Source: an uncultured Acetatifactor sp. (lineage in GTDB: Bacteria > Bacillota > Clostridia > Lachnospirales > Lachnospiraceae). From it: a DNA stretch of 6,392 bases. Shown piece after piece: positions 1-5,583 of this stretch; the stretch's first letter is position 1, and the number at the start of each line of letters is the position of its first letter. The notes beneath the pieces are model-generated. The model did not search any database. It had not been told where the DNA came from and worked only from the letters and a program-made list of their open reading frames with translations. The translations under genes and the position numbers were made by a program. Where the stretch lies: positions 1 to 6,392 of the forward strand of contig CAKRRS010000107.1 in the NCBI GenBank assembly GCA_934394665.1, in the 5' to 3' direction.

Positions 1-53
1 AGCACAGCAATGTGTTCAGCTGACATTTACTAATCGGTCGAGGGCTTGACCAA
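1..53 (+). rRNA. 23S ribosomal RNA, 3' end (partial)
   Basis: This is the last part of a large-subunit rRNA gene, cut by the left edge of the window. The segment matches the conserved 3' end of bacterial 23S rRNA: an AGC-CAGCAATG-GTTCAGCTGACA helix region, then TACTAATCGGTCGAGGGCTTGACC. The E. coli equivalent is TACTAATGAACCGTGAGGCTTAACC. The final GGCTTGACC is the strand expected to pair with the 5' end of 23S in the terminal helix. The exact mature 3' end is uncertain by a few bases, around 51-54. The GGTCGAGGGCTTGACC form is typical of Clostridia, especially Lachnospiraceae. Confidence 0.94.
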
Positions 54-134
54 AGGTTTTGGATAGGAAATGGATGTTAGTTAGGATATAAGAGATAAGG
101 GTTTCAGTGTTCGGTTTTGAAGGAATAAAGGAAG
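54..134 (+). other. 23S rRNA trailer, no 5S or tRNA
   Basis: This is transcribed spacer between the 23S 3' end and the operon terminator. It is A/G/T-rich and contains GGATGTTAGTT and GGTTTTGAAGG. I recognise these from memory as recurrent in Lachnospiraceae 23S trailers, probably part of the processing stem with upstream sequence. I looked for 5S rRNA landmarks and a tRNA cloverleaf with GGTTCGAATCC and found neither. The operon therefore ends after 23S here. Confidence 0.6.
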
Positions 135-162
135 AACGATAGCTTGTTGCTATCGTTTTTTT
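135..162 (+). terminator. rRNA operon intrinsic terminator
   Basis: A perfect 9-bp inverted repeat (AACGATAGC / GCTATCGTT, arms 135-143 and 149-157) encloses a TTGTT loop and runs directly into seven T residues (156-162). A-U and G-U pairs with the preceding GAAG can extend the stem. This is a textbook Rho-independent terminator and closes the rRNA transcription unit before cheV. Confidence 0.93.
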
Positions 163-203
163 ATGCTTTCATTTCAGATAATAGTTTCTTTTTTTGAAAA
201 ATA

Positions 204-212
204 TGTTATAAT
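204..212 (+). promoter_or_regulatory. cheV promoter, extended -10
   Basis: TGTTATAAT (204-212) is a consensus TATAAT hexamer at 207-212 preceded by the TGn extended -10 element. No good TTGACA lies 16-18 bases upstream; the best is the weak GTTTCT at 184-189, inside a T-rich stretch. An extended -10 can compensate for a weak -35. Transcription would begin near 219, giving a leader of about 80 bases before the cheV ATG. The promoter lies downstream of the rRNA terminator, so cheV does not depend on read-through. I see no sigma-28 (SigD-type) motility promoter here. Confidence 0.65.
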
Positions 213-300
213 TAACAAAGAGTATAGAAAAATCTGCAACAAGATTTTAAAATAAAGACATTGAAAGAATAAAAGTAACGGGAAGGGTACAGGAGTAAGT

Positions 301-1212
301 ATGGATACAAAGATTTTACTTGAAAACGGAACAAATGAATTAGAGATTTTGGAATTTACCTTGGCAGGCAATTCCTATGGAATCAATGTAGCCAAGATCA
401 AAGAAATCATTACCTATCAGCCGGTAACTCCGGTTCCCAATTCACACCCCAGTATTGAAGGTATTTTTATGCCGAGAGATACCATGATTACGGCAATTGA
501 CCTGAAGAATTGTCTGGGACGCGGTGAATCTGAGAAAAAGGGACTGTTCATCGTCACCAATTTTAATAAACTGGATATTGCGTTCCATGTAGAATCCGTG
601 CTTGGCATTCACAGAGTCAGCTGGAGAGATATTATTAAGCCGGATATCACCATTTCCGCAGCAGATGAAAGCGTTGCCACCGGTATTATTAAGAAGAATG
701 ATAAGCTGATCATCATTCTGGATTTCGAGAAGATCGTTTCCGATATTAATCCGGAAACCGGACTGAAAATGTCTGAACTGAATGAATTGGGAGAGCGTAC
801 CAGAAGCTCTGTTCCTATTTTGATTGCTGAGGATTCACCGCTTTTAAATAAGTTGATTGTGGATTCCCTGAAGGCGGCAGGATATGTAAATCTGATTCAT
901 ACCGAGAACGGTCAGCAGGCGTATGATGTGATTACCCAGTGTAAAGAAGATGGTTCCCTGGATCAGCATGTACGTTGTATCATTACAGATATCGAGATGC
1001 CGGAAATGGATGGTCACAGATTGACCAAACTGGTAAAATCCGATGATGCGACCAAGGACATTCCGATTATTATTTTCTCCTCTCTGGTAAATGATGAGAT
1101 GAAGAAAAAAGGAGAAGCATTGGGAGCAGATGCCCAGCTTTCCAAACCTGAGATCGGCAATCTGGTGAGAATCGTGGATGAACTCGTAGCGGAAAGACAT
1201 TTAGACAGATAA
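301..1212 (+). CDS. cheV: chemotaxis coupling protein CheV
   Basis: This is a 303-residue cytoplasmic chemotaxis protein, full length for the family. Residues about 12-155 form a CheW-like domain that couples chemoreceptors to the kinase CheA. Examples are the segments EFTLAGNSYGINVAKIKEII and VTPVPNSHPSIEGIFMPRD. Residues about 171-298 form a CheY-type receiver domain. Its acidic pocket is E177-D178, the phospho-acceptor aspartate is D230 in TDIEMPEMDG, the switch Ser is S260, and the conserved lysine is K282 in SKPE, so all key residues are intact. In Bacillus subtilis, CheV acts with CheW in receptor-CheA coupling, and its phosphorylation by CheA takes part in adaptation. The start is supported by AGGAG at 291-295, five bases before the ATG. 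The gene is flanked by its own promoter and terminator and is probably monocistronic. No other che or flagellar gene is in the window. Confidence 0.96.
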   Translation: MDTKILLENGTNELEILEFTLAGNSYGINVAKIKEIITYQPVTPVPNSHPSIEGIFMPRDTMITAIDLKNCLGRGESEKKGLFIVTNFNKLDIAFHVESVLGIHRVSWRDIIKPDITISAADESVATGIIKKNDKLIIILDFEKIVSDINPETGLKMSELNELGERTRSSVPILIAEDSPLLNKLIVDSLKAAGYVNLIHTENGQQAYDVITQCKEDGSLDQHVRCIITDIEMPEMDGHRLTKLVKSDDATKDIPIIIFSSLVNDEMKKKGEALGADAQLSKPEIGNLVRIVDELVAERHLDR

Positions 1213-1230
1213 CATGTTTAGAAAAGTAAG

Positions 1231-1257
1231 AAGGCTGGGATGGATCCCGGCCTTTTT
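1231..1257 (+). terminator. cheV intrinsic terminator
   Basis: A 10-bp stem (AAGGCTGGGA / TCCCGGCCTT, arms 1231-1240 and 1245-1254, one G-U pair) has a TGGA loop and runs into a T-tract at 1253-1257. It begins 19 bases after the cheV stop codon. It should isolate cheV from the downstream genes. Confidence 0.93.
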
Positions 1258-1283
1258 CTGTAAGTGCGTATCATGCCATATAT

Positions 1284-1289
1284 TATAAA
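1284..1289 (+). promoter_or_regulatory. possible -10 for Sir2-like gene
   Basis: TATAAA (1284-1289, within ATATTATAAAA) is the only plausible -10 element between the cheV terminator and the next gene. No convincing -35 lies at the right distance. A promoter is expected here because the preceding terminator is strong. A start near 1296 would give a leader of about 60 bases to the ATG at 1358. Confidence 0.35.
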
Positions 1290-1344
1290 ATGAGTCAGTT
1301 AATTATGGTGTGTATGACGTAGTTAATATTTGCAACCGGGTGAT

Positions 1345-1352
1345 AGAGGAAG
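1345..1352 (+). promoter_or_regulatory. Shine-Dalgarno fixing start at 1358
   Basis: AGAGGAAG ends five bases before the ATG at 1358, a good ribosome binding site. The upstream in-frame ATG at 1310 is preceded by TTAATTATGGTGTGT, which has no useful Shine-Dalgarno sequence. The start at 1358 is therefore preferred. Confidence 0.8.
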
Positions 1353-1357
1353 TAAGC

Positions 1358-2125
1358 ATGGATGACAGAACAAAAGAAATTCTTCAGAAAATAGAAGATG
1401 CGGAATATGTCCTAATAGGTCTGGGGCAGGATTTTGATATGGAATTTCTGCTGCAAAGCAGACCGGAGTATCGAAAAACGGCAGAAATGCTGCAGGAGCA
1501 AAATGCCATGTGGCTTCTGCCCTATGTGCAGGAGAGCTATCGTGAGGAAGATGCTCCGGAACTGGAAGAGGAGATCCGGCAGGGAGTGCATAATCTTGCG
1601 CGTATGTTGGAGAAAAAAAGTTATTTTGTGGTATCTTCGTCTACCAATCGTATTCTTCGGGAGGCTCCCTGGAAGAAAATGTTGTTGAAAAAAGAACGAT
1701 TTGTGGCGCCGTGTGGAGACTGGGGGAAAAAGCAATGTCAGAACCGGTGCGAAGAGGGGATACAGGAGCTGACAGAGGAAGACAGGGAAAGTTTACAACA
1801 ATGGTTTGCAACCGTAAAAAATGACGCTGCGTCGGTTCCTTTTTTGGGAAAATGCCCGAAATGCGGAGCTCCATTGATTTTAAATAATGTCTATGCGATC
1901 CGTTATGATGAAAAAGGGTATTTAGAAAACTGGGCAGTGTATCAGAACTGGTTACAGAATACCTTAAACCATCGGCTTCTGCTGTTGGAAATTGGGGAAG
2001 GGACCCGTTTTCCGTCCATTATACGGAATCCGTTTGAGAGAATTGCACTGTTTCAACAAAAAGCGGATCTGTATCGGATCAATGGGGAACAAAATCCCAT
2101 TGCCTGGCTGCTTAGCCTGTGTTAA
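1358..2125 (+). CDS. divergent Sir2-like (sirtuin-fold) protein
   Basis: This is a predicted 255-residue cytoplasmic protein with the layout of a Sir2 NAD-dependent deacylase but altered signature motifs. Numbering is from the ATG at 1358. An N-terminal hydrophobic strand with IGLGQDF (20-26) sits where sirtuins have the NAD-binding GAGIS. SSSTN (93-97) sits where TTNxD is expected. PCGDWG (118-123) resembles the QGDYG that I recall from SirTM-like clostridial sirtuins, with Cys in place of the catalytic His/Gln. Four zinc-ligand cysteines are present: C127, C131, C166 and C169 (a CPKC knuckle). The closing Rossmann half has LEIGEGTRFP (211-219), like the sirtuin GTSLxVxP, then RINGEQ (240-245), like the invariant 'IN.E'. 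I infer a sirtuin fold; whether it is an active deacylase, an ADP-ribosyltransferase or a non-catalytic binder is open. The downstream gene begins 43 bases after the stop with no terminator between, so the two are probably co-transcribed. An in-frame ATG at 1310 would add 16 residues but lacks a Shine-Dalgarno sequence. Confidence 0.72.
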   Translation: MDDRTKEILQKIEDAEYVLIGLGQDFDMEFLLQSRPEYRKTAEMLQEQNAMWLLPYVQESYREEDAPELEEEIRQGVHNLARMLEKKSYFVVSSSTNRILREAPWKKMLLKKERFVAPCGDWGKKQCQNRCEEGIQELTEEDRESLQQWFATVKNDAASVPFLGKCPKCGAPLILNNVYAIRYDEKGYLENWAVYQNWLQNTLNHRLLLLEIGEGTRFPSIIRNPFERIALFQQKADLYRINGEQNPIAWLLSLC

Positions 2126-2168
2126 ACTTATCATGCCGGTAACATGTGAGAAAGCGGAGGAATGACAG

Positions 2169-3833
2169 ATGCCTTCACAGGAAGAATATTTAGATAACTT
2201 ATTAAAAGGAATCGGAAACACAACGGATAAAAATATTCCGCAAATCGATATGAGCGATATGGATGATTTACTGCAGTCCGCACTGGAAGCACAACAAGAA
2301 GACGTAGGGCAGGAGCATTCCAAGCAGAGTGATGTGATTCACCCGGAGGAAACTTCGACGATGTCTGAAGATGAGATTGACAGATTATTACAGCGCAGTC
2401 AGGAACAGGCGGAAAATGCATCACAACAGGAGCCGCAGGACAGCAATGATGATCTGATCAAAATGCTGGAAGATGCGGATGACGAAGGATTGTCCGGCAT
2501 TCTGGATCAGGCTGCGCCCAAAACCGATGCGGAAGAAGTAGCGGATGCCCCGGAAGATGACCGGCAACAGGGTGATGGCAAACGCGAAAAAAAGAAAATA
2601 GAAAAGAAAGAAAAGAAAGAGAAAAAGGAGAAGAAACCGGGATTTTTTGCGCACTTTCATAAAAAAGCAAAAGAGGAAACAGAGTCTGCGCAGAAGAATC
2701 CGGAGAGTATAGACGAAGTGCCAGTCGCTGATGCAGCGGAGACAACAGAGGAAATGCCCACGACCGATCGAGAGGAAACAGAAGATACCGGCATGGCAGA
2801 GGATGACCTGGATGCTTTGCTGGCGGGGGCATTTCCGGACAAACCGTCAGATACTCCGGAGACGTCAGAACCGGCGGATGTTATGGATATCCTGAAAGCA
2901 GCAGGTGCTGACATTGTAGAGGAACAGGAACCGGCGGAACAGAAAAAAGAGAAAAAAGGCTTTTTTGCCAAATTATTAGATTTGTTCACGGAAGAAGAGG
3001 ATGAGGAAGAGGAAGCGGAACAAATTCAGCTTTCGGAGGAAAACAAAAAGATCCTTGACGAAATGGATAAGGATAAGAAAAAGAAAGGAAAAAAAGAAAG
3101 AAAGCAGAAGAAAGAGAAAACAAAGAAGGAAAAACAGCCGAAGGCAAAGAAACCACCCAAAGAAAAGAAAAAGAAACCTTCAGTGGAAGAAAAGAGTGCC
3201 GTGCCGGAGAAAAAGCTTTCTCCGAAAAAAGTAATTCCCATTGTAGTGGTTTGCTTTACGTTGGGAGCAGTGATTCTGCTGGTAAGTAACTTCTTAACGG
3301 AATATATGACAAGGAGAAGCGGAAGACAGGCATATTATGCCGGAGACTATCAGACCTGCTATCAGAATCTGTTTGGAAAGGATCTGAATGAGACGGAGCA
3401 GATCATGTACAGCAAATCAGAGAGCATTCTGACAATCCGTATGTGGCTGCGTGAATATGATGTCTTTGTAAACGAAGGATCAGAGCTGGAAGCGCTGGAC
3501 AGTCTGTTGCAGGCAGTACACGATTATCCTTCCTTGCTGACCTATGCGACAGAATGGAATGCACAGGATGAAGTAACAGCGGCATTTCAGGATATTTTGA
3601 ATATTCTGGCACAAAAATATCAGCTGAGTCAGGAAGAAGCACAAAGAATTGCCGGAATTTCTAATAATGTGGAATATACGCAGAACGTTATGCAGGTGTT
3701 ACAGAATCTCGGACTGGGTTCCTGGGAGTTCCCGGAGGGAAACACGCAGGATAAGGATGCGGAGCAGACTACGGAAGCAGTGTCTGAGCCGCTGCCGGAT
3801 CCTCTTCCGGAAGAAAGTGCGATACTGCAATAG
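2169..3833 (+). CDS. single-pass membrane protein with FliM-like motifs
   Basis: This is a 554-residue protein of unknown function. There is no N-terminal signal peptide. Residues 1-350 are highly charged and probably disordered. They contain acidic stretches, Lys/Glu-rich coiled-coil-like tracts (139-156, 300-336), two short aromatic GFF modules (155-166, 262-273), and several segments resembling the FliM/FliY EIDALL peptide. The clearest are MSEDEIDRLLQ (65-75) and MAEDDLDALLAG (209-220). One transmembrane helix spans about 355-376, with Lys residues just before it, so the N-terminus should be inside. Residues 377-554 should be outside: a helical, TPR-like region (about 384-515; AYYAGDYQTCYQNLFGKDL is typical repeat-like sequence), then an acidic Pro-rich tail. 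From memory, similar hypothetical proteins are common in Lachnospiraceae. GGAGG at 2156-2160, eight bases before the ATG, supports the start. An overlapping ATG at 2162 opens only an 11-codon frame. A cell-envelope scaffold or motility-linked docking role is inference only. Confidence 0.85.
   Translation: MPSQEEYLDNLLKGIGNTTDKNIPQIDMSDMDDLLQSALEAQQEDVGQEHSKQSDVIHPEETSTMSEDEIDRLLQRSQEQAENASQQEPQDSNDDLIKMLEDADDEGLSGILDQAAPKTDAEEVADAPEDDRQQGDGKREKKKIEKKEKKEKKEKKPGFFAHFHKKAKEETESAQKNPESIDEVPVADAAETTEEMPTTDREETEDTGMAEDDLDALLAGAFPDKPSDTPETSEPADVMDILKAAGADIVEEQEPAEQKKEKKGFFAKLLDLFTEEEDEEEEAEQIQLSEENKKILDEMDKDKKKKGKKERKQKKEKTKKEKQPKAKKPPKEKKKKPSVEEKSAVPEKKLSPKKVIPIVVVCFTLGAVILLVSNFLTEYMTRRSGRQAYYAGDYQTCYQNLFGKDLNETEQIMYSKSESILTIRMWLREYDVFVNEGSELEALDSLLQAVHDYPSLLTYATEWNAQDEVTAAFQDILNILAQKYQLSQEEAQRIAGISNNVEYTQNVMQVLQNLGLGSWEFPEGNTQDKDAEQTTEAVSEPLPDPLPEESAILQ
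2175..2213 (+). repeat. FliM-like motif copy 1
   Basis: Residues 3-15 of the membrane protein read SQEEYLDNLLKGI. The FliM/FliY N-terminal peptide has the consensus LSQ(E/D)EIDALLNG. The SQEE start, the D, the LL pair and the trailing G all match, with one extra residue between EE and D. This is the extreme N-terminus, the same location the peptide has in FliM. Confidence 0.45.
2250..2276 (+). repeat. FliM-like motif copy 2
   Basis: Residues 28-36 read MSDMDDLLQ. Against the EIDALL peptide, the upstream Met-Ser, an acidic residue and the D-x-LL core are kept, but the Ile/Leu before D is Met. It is predicted to form a short amphipathic helix in a disordered acidic region. Confidence 0.4.
2361..2393 (+). 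repeat. FliM-like motif copy 3 (best match)
   Basis: Residues 65-75 read MSEDEIDRLLQ. This fits the FliM/FliY peptide (LSQDEIDALLN) closely: Ser, two acidic residues, and an intact E-I-D-x-L-L core. The Ile and the two Leu correspond to the hydrophobic face that contacts the phosphorylated CheY receiver in known FliM-CheY complexes. Confidence 0.6.
2631..2666 (+). repeat. Lys-flanked GFF module 1
   Basis: Residues 155-166 of the membrane protein read KKPGFFAHFHKK. Together with the related module at 262-273, this is a short aromatic segment directly after a Lys-rich tract. Such basic-aromatic segments can form membrane-surface anchors, but that role is inferred here. Confidence 0.5.
2793..2828 (+). 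repeat. FliM-like motif copy 4
   Basis: Residues 209-220 read MAEDDLDALLAG. The core D-L-D-A-L-L-A-G matches E-I-D-A-L-L-N-G with conservative changes. It lies about 135 residues after copy 3, between the two Lys-rich tracts. Confidence 0.55.
2952..2987 (+). repeat. Lys-flanked GFF module 2
   Basis: Residues 262-273 read KKGFFAKLLDLF, followed by a run of Glu and Asp. It shares K-GFFA and a later Phe with module 1 and would form an amphipathic helix. Two copies in similar settings suggest an internal duplication or selected reuse of a functional segment. Confidence 0.5.
3231..3296 (+). other. transmembrane segment of membrane protein
   Basis: Residues 355-376 form an uninterrupted hydrophobic stretch (VIPIVVVCFTLGAVILLVSN and on), the only one in the protein. 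Lys residues at 348-349 and 353-354 sit on the N-terminal side, so the positive-inside rule predicts a cytoplasmic N-terminus and an extracytoplasmic C-terminus. Confidence 0.88.
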
Positions 3834-3850
3834 GTGTTATTTGAGGCTCG

Positions 3851-3856
3851 TATAAT
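3851..3856 (+). promoter_or_regulatory. possible -10 for hisHF
   Basis: A consensus TATAAT hexamer lies 17 bases after the preceding stop codon. The hexamer 17 bases upstream, CAATAG, is not a -35, and there is no TGn extension, so the promoter is uncertain. If used, it would start transcription near 3863, beside the palindrome ACGAATTCGT (3865-3874), and give a leader of about 145 bases to hisH. Confidence 0.35.
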
Positions 3857-3871
3857 ATTTACATACGAATT

Positions 3872-3898
3872 CGTTACTAATTGCAGCGAATTGTAATG
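3872..3898 (+). other. hairpin in hisH leader region
   Basis: CGTTACTAATTGC and GCGAATTGTAATG can pair into an imperfect stem of about 10-11 bp with a tiny CAG-type loop, one T-T mismatch and G-U pairs. No T-tract follows, so it is not an intrinsic terminator. A second small hairpin, AGCGC-ATAAA-GCGCT, lies at 3941-3955. I see no T-box signature (TGGNACCGCG) or recognised riboswitch. Confidence 0.35.
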
Positions 3899-4006
3899 TG
3901 GCATGAAATGTAACGGAATGCACAAAAAGGTAATAAAATGAGCGCATAAAGCGCTGAAACGGATATAAGTATAGCGAAAAGGCTTAGCATGAAAGGGTTT
4001 TAGAAA

Positions 4007-4642
4007 ATGATCGCAGTTATCGATTATGACGCGGGTAATATCAAAAGCGTAGAGAAAGCTTTGATTTATTTGGGCGAAGAGGTAAAAATCACCAGAGAAA
4101 AAGAAGAAATTTTGTCGGCTGACGGTGTGATCCTTCCGGGAGTCGGAGCGTTTGGTGATGCCATGGAAAAGCTGCACGCCTATGGACTGGTAGAGGTAAT
4201 TCGTGAAGTCGTAAGCAGAAAAATCCCTTTTTTGGGAATCTGCCTTGGATTACAGCTCATGTTTGAAAGCAGTGAGGAAACGCCGGACGTGGAGGGATTG
4301 CATTTACTGGATGGAAGAATCCGCCGTATCCCTTCGGCACCAGGATTGAAAATTCCTCATATTGGCTGGAATGATCTCACTTTTCCCAATGCAGGAAGAT
4401 TATTTCAGGGAATAGAGGAACATGCCTACGTGTATTTTGTACATTCTTATTACCTGGAAGCAGCAGATTCTGCAATTGTTACTGCGACAACGGAATATGG
4501 AACACTGATTCATGCGTCTGTTGAAAAAGATAATATTTTTGCCTGTCAGTTTCATCCGGAAAAAAGCTCGCGGACAGGTCTGAAAATTTTGCAGAACTTT
4601 GTGGAGATCACTAAAAATGCATCCGGAGCACAGAGAAAATAA
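4007..4642 (+). CDS. hisH: imidazole glycerol phosphate synthase, HisH subunit
   Basis: This is the 211-residue glutamine amidotransferase subunit of IGP synthase (histidine biosynthesis), full length for the family. It hydrolyses glutamine and passes ammonia through the HisF barrel. The class I triad is present: nucleophile C79 in LGICLGLQLM, with H183 and E185 in QFHPEKS. PGVGAF (44-49) is the oxyanion-strand motif, and KIPHIGWN (115-122) is a conserved HisH block near the HisF interface. The ATG at 4007 fits the family N-terminus (MIAVIDYDAGN). GAAAGGG (3991-3997) is a modest Shine-Dalgarno sequence nine bases upstream. hisF follows after 103 bases with no terminator, so the two are probably co-transcribed. 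hisA, which often lies between them in other bacteria, is absent here. Confidence 0.97.
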   Translation: MIAVIDYDAGNIKSVEKALIYLGEEVKITREKEEILSADGVILPGVGAFGDAMEKLHAYGLVEVIREVVSRKIPFLGICLGLQLMFESSEETPDVEGLHLLDGRIRRIPSAPGLKIPHIGWNDLTFPNAGRLFQGIEEHAYVYFVHSYYLEAADSAIVTATTEYGTLIHASVEKDNIFACQFHPEKSSRTGLKILQNFVEITKNASGAQRK

Positions 4643-4734
4643 GTAAGGATTGCCTGTACCTATGTCGGCAGGTATGGCTTGCAGGGATGAATAAAATGAT
4701 TCAGTGATATTATGTGCAAACGGTGAGCACAGAA

Positions 4735-4740
4735 GTGAGG
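4735..4740 (+). promoter_or_regulatory. Shine-Dalgarno fixing hisF start
   Basis: GTGAGG (4735-4740) lies five bases before the ATG at 4746. The family N-terminus (KRVIPCLDV with D11) also places the start at 4746. The in-frame ATG at 4704 would add 14 residues with no family support and would put this ribosome binding site inside the gene. Confidence 0.85.
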
Positions 4741-4745
4741 ATAAT

Positions 4746-5507
4746 ATGCATACAAAGAGAGTAATTCCCTGTCTGGATGTGAAAGATGGCAGAGTGGTAA
4801 AAGGTGTCAATTTTGTAAATTTCAGAGATGCCGGTGATCCGTCGGAAGTAGCGGCTGCTTATGATGCAGCAGGAGCGGATGAAGTTGTATTTTTAGATAT
4901 TACCGCGTCTGCGGACAGCAGAGCCACACAGCTCGACTGGGTACGCAAAGTGGCAAGTAAGGTATTTATTCCGTTCACGGTCGGTGGCGGAATCCGGACC
5001 GTAGATGATTTTAAAGCGATTCTCAGAGAAGGTGCGGATAAAATTTCTGTAAATTCCGCAGCCATTATGAATCCCAGACTGATCAGTGACGCGGCGGAGA
5101 AATTTGGCAGCCAGTGTGTGGTCGTAGCCATTGACGCAAAAAAGAGAGCAGATGGCAGCGGATGGAATATTTATAAAAACGGCGGTCGTGTCGATATGGG
5201 GATGGACGCTGTGGAGTGGGCGAGAACGGCTGAAAAAATGGGCGCGGGAGAGATTCTTCTGACCAGTATGGATGGAGACGGTACGAAAGAAGGCTATGAC
5301 CTTGCACTTACCAGGGCTGTGGCGGAAAACGTAAGCATACCAGTGATTGCTTCGGGTGGCGCAGGACAGCTTTCTCATTTTTATGATGCCCTGACAGAAG
5401 GAAAAGCGGAGGCAGTTCTGGCAGCCTCGTTATTCCATTACAAAGAATTAGAGATCAGACAGGTGAAGGAATATCTGAGAGACAGAGGAATCAGTGTAAG
5501 AATATAG
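4746..5507 (+). CDS. hisF: imidazole glycerol phosphate synthase, HisF subunit
   Basis: This is the 253-residue cyclase subunit of IGP synthase, a (beta/alpha)8 barrel of standard length. With ammonia from HisH it converts PRFAR to imidazole glycerol phosphate (histidine pathway) and AICAR (to purines). The catalytic residues are D11 ([13 protein letters not shown]) and D130 (VVAIDAKK). Phosphate-binding loops are visible as FTVGGGIR (77-84) and the second-half repeat VIASGGAG (200-207), the internal symmetry expected of this half-barrel duplication. Other conserved blocks are DITAS (51-55) and [14 protein letters not shown] (172-185). It sits directly after hisH, and ung starts 76 bases after its stop with no clear terminator between. 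Confidence 0.97.
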   Translation: MHTKRVIPCLDVKDGRVVKGVNFVNFRDAGDPSEVAAAYDAAGADEVVFLDITASADSRATQLDWVRKVASKVFIPFTVGGGIRTVDDFKAILREGADKISVNSAAIMNPRLISDAAEKFGSQCVVVAIDAKKRADGSGWNIYKNGGRVDMGMDAVEWARTAEKMGAGEILLTSMDGDGTKEGYDLALTRAVAENVSIPVIASGGAGQLSHFYDALTEGKAEAVLAASLFHYKELEIRQVKEYLRDRGISVRI

Positions 5508-5570
5508 CGCAGAGATTTCCGGAAGAGGAAGCATTACAAAAGATCGACAGAATAATATTGTTGATAAAAT

Positions 5571-5575
5571 GGGAG
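5571..5575 (+). promoter_or_regulatory. Shine-Dalgarno fixing ung start
   Basis: GGGAG (5571-5575) lies eight bases before the ATG at 5584. It overlaps the upstream in-frame ATG at 5569, which itself is preceded by AT-rich sequence with no Shine-Dalgarno. The ATG at 5584 is therefore the better start. Confidence 0.75.
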
Positions 5576-5583
5576 AATTCAAT

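Noticed and set aside
844..1200. 118-codon open frame on the minus strand inside cheV
   Set aside because: It is fully antisense to the receiver domain of an intact cheV, shows no recognisable domain and has no Shine-Dalgarno; a shadow frame.
1310..1357. Longer N-terminus for the Sir2-like protein
   Set aside because: The ATG at 1310 lacks a Shine-Dalgarno sequence, whereas the ATG at 1358 has AGAGGAAG correctly spaced.
2600..3180. Tandem DNA repeat or CRISPR-like array
   Set aside because: The repetitiveness comes from Lys/Glu codons; units are irregular with no constant repeat or spacer length.
3026..3241. Phe/Ser-rich minus-strand frame resembling a membrane peptide
   Set aside because: It is the complement of the Lys/Glu tract (AAA/AAG read as TTT/CTT), so its hydrophobicity is an artefact of purine bias.
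3477..3519. A further EIDxLL-like segment (SELEALDSLLQAV, residues about 438-450)
   Set aside because: It lies after the transmembrane helix in the predicted outside helical domain and is better explained as a helix of the TPR-like region.
3989..4003. Four-codon leader frame (M-K-G-F-stop) just before hisH
   Set aside because: It has no His codons and no terminator-antiterminator pair, so a his attenuator peptide is not supported; such short frames are expected by chance.
3834..4006. T-box or known riboswitch upstream of hisH
   Set aside because: No TGGNACCGCG-like antiterminator sequence and no intrinsic terminator are present.
3629..4177. 182-codon open frame on the minus strand spanning the hisH leader
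   Set aside because: It overlaps the end of the membrane protein gene and the start of hisH, both well supported, and has no recognisable motif.
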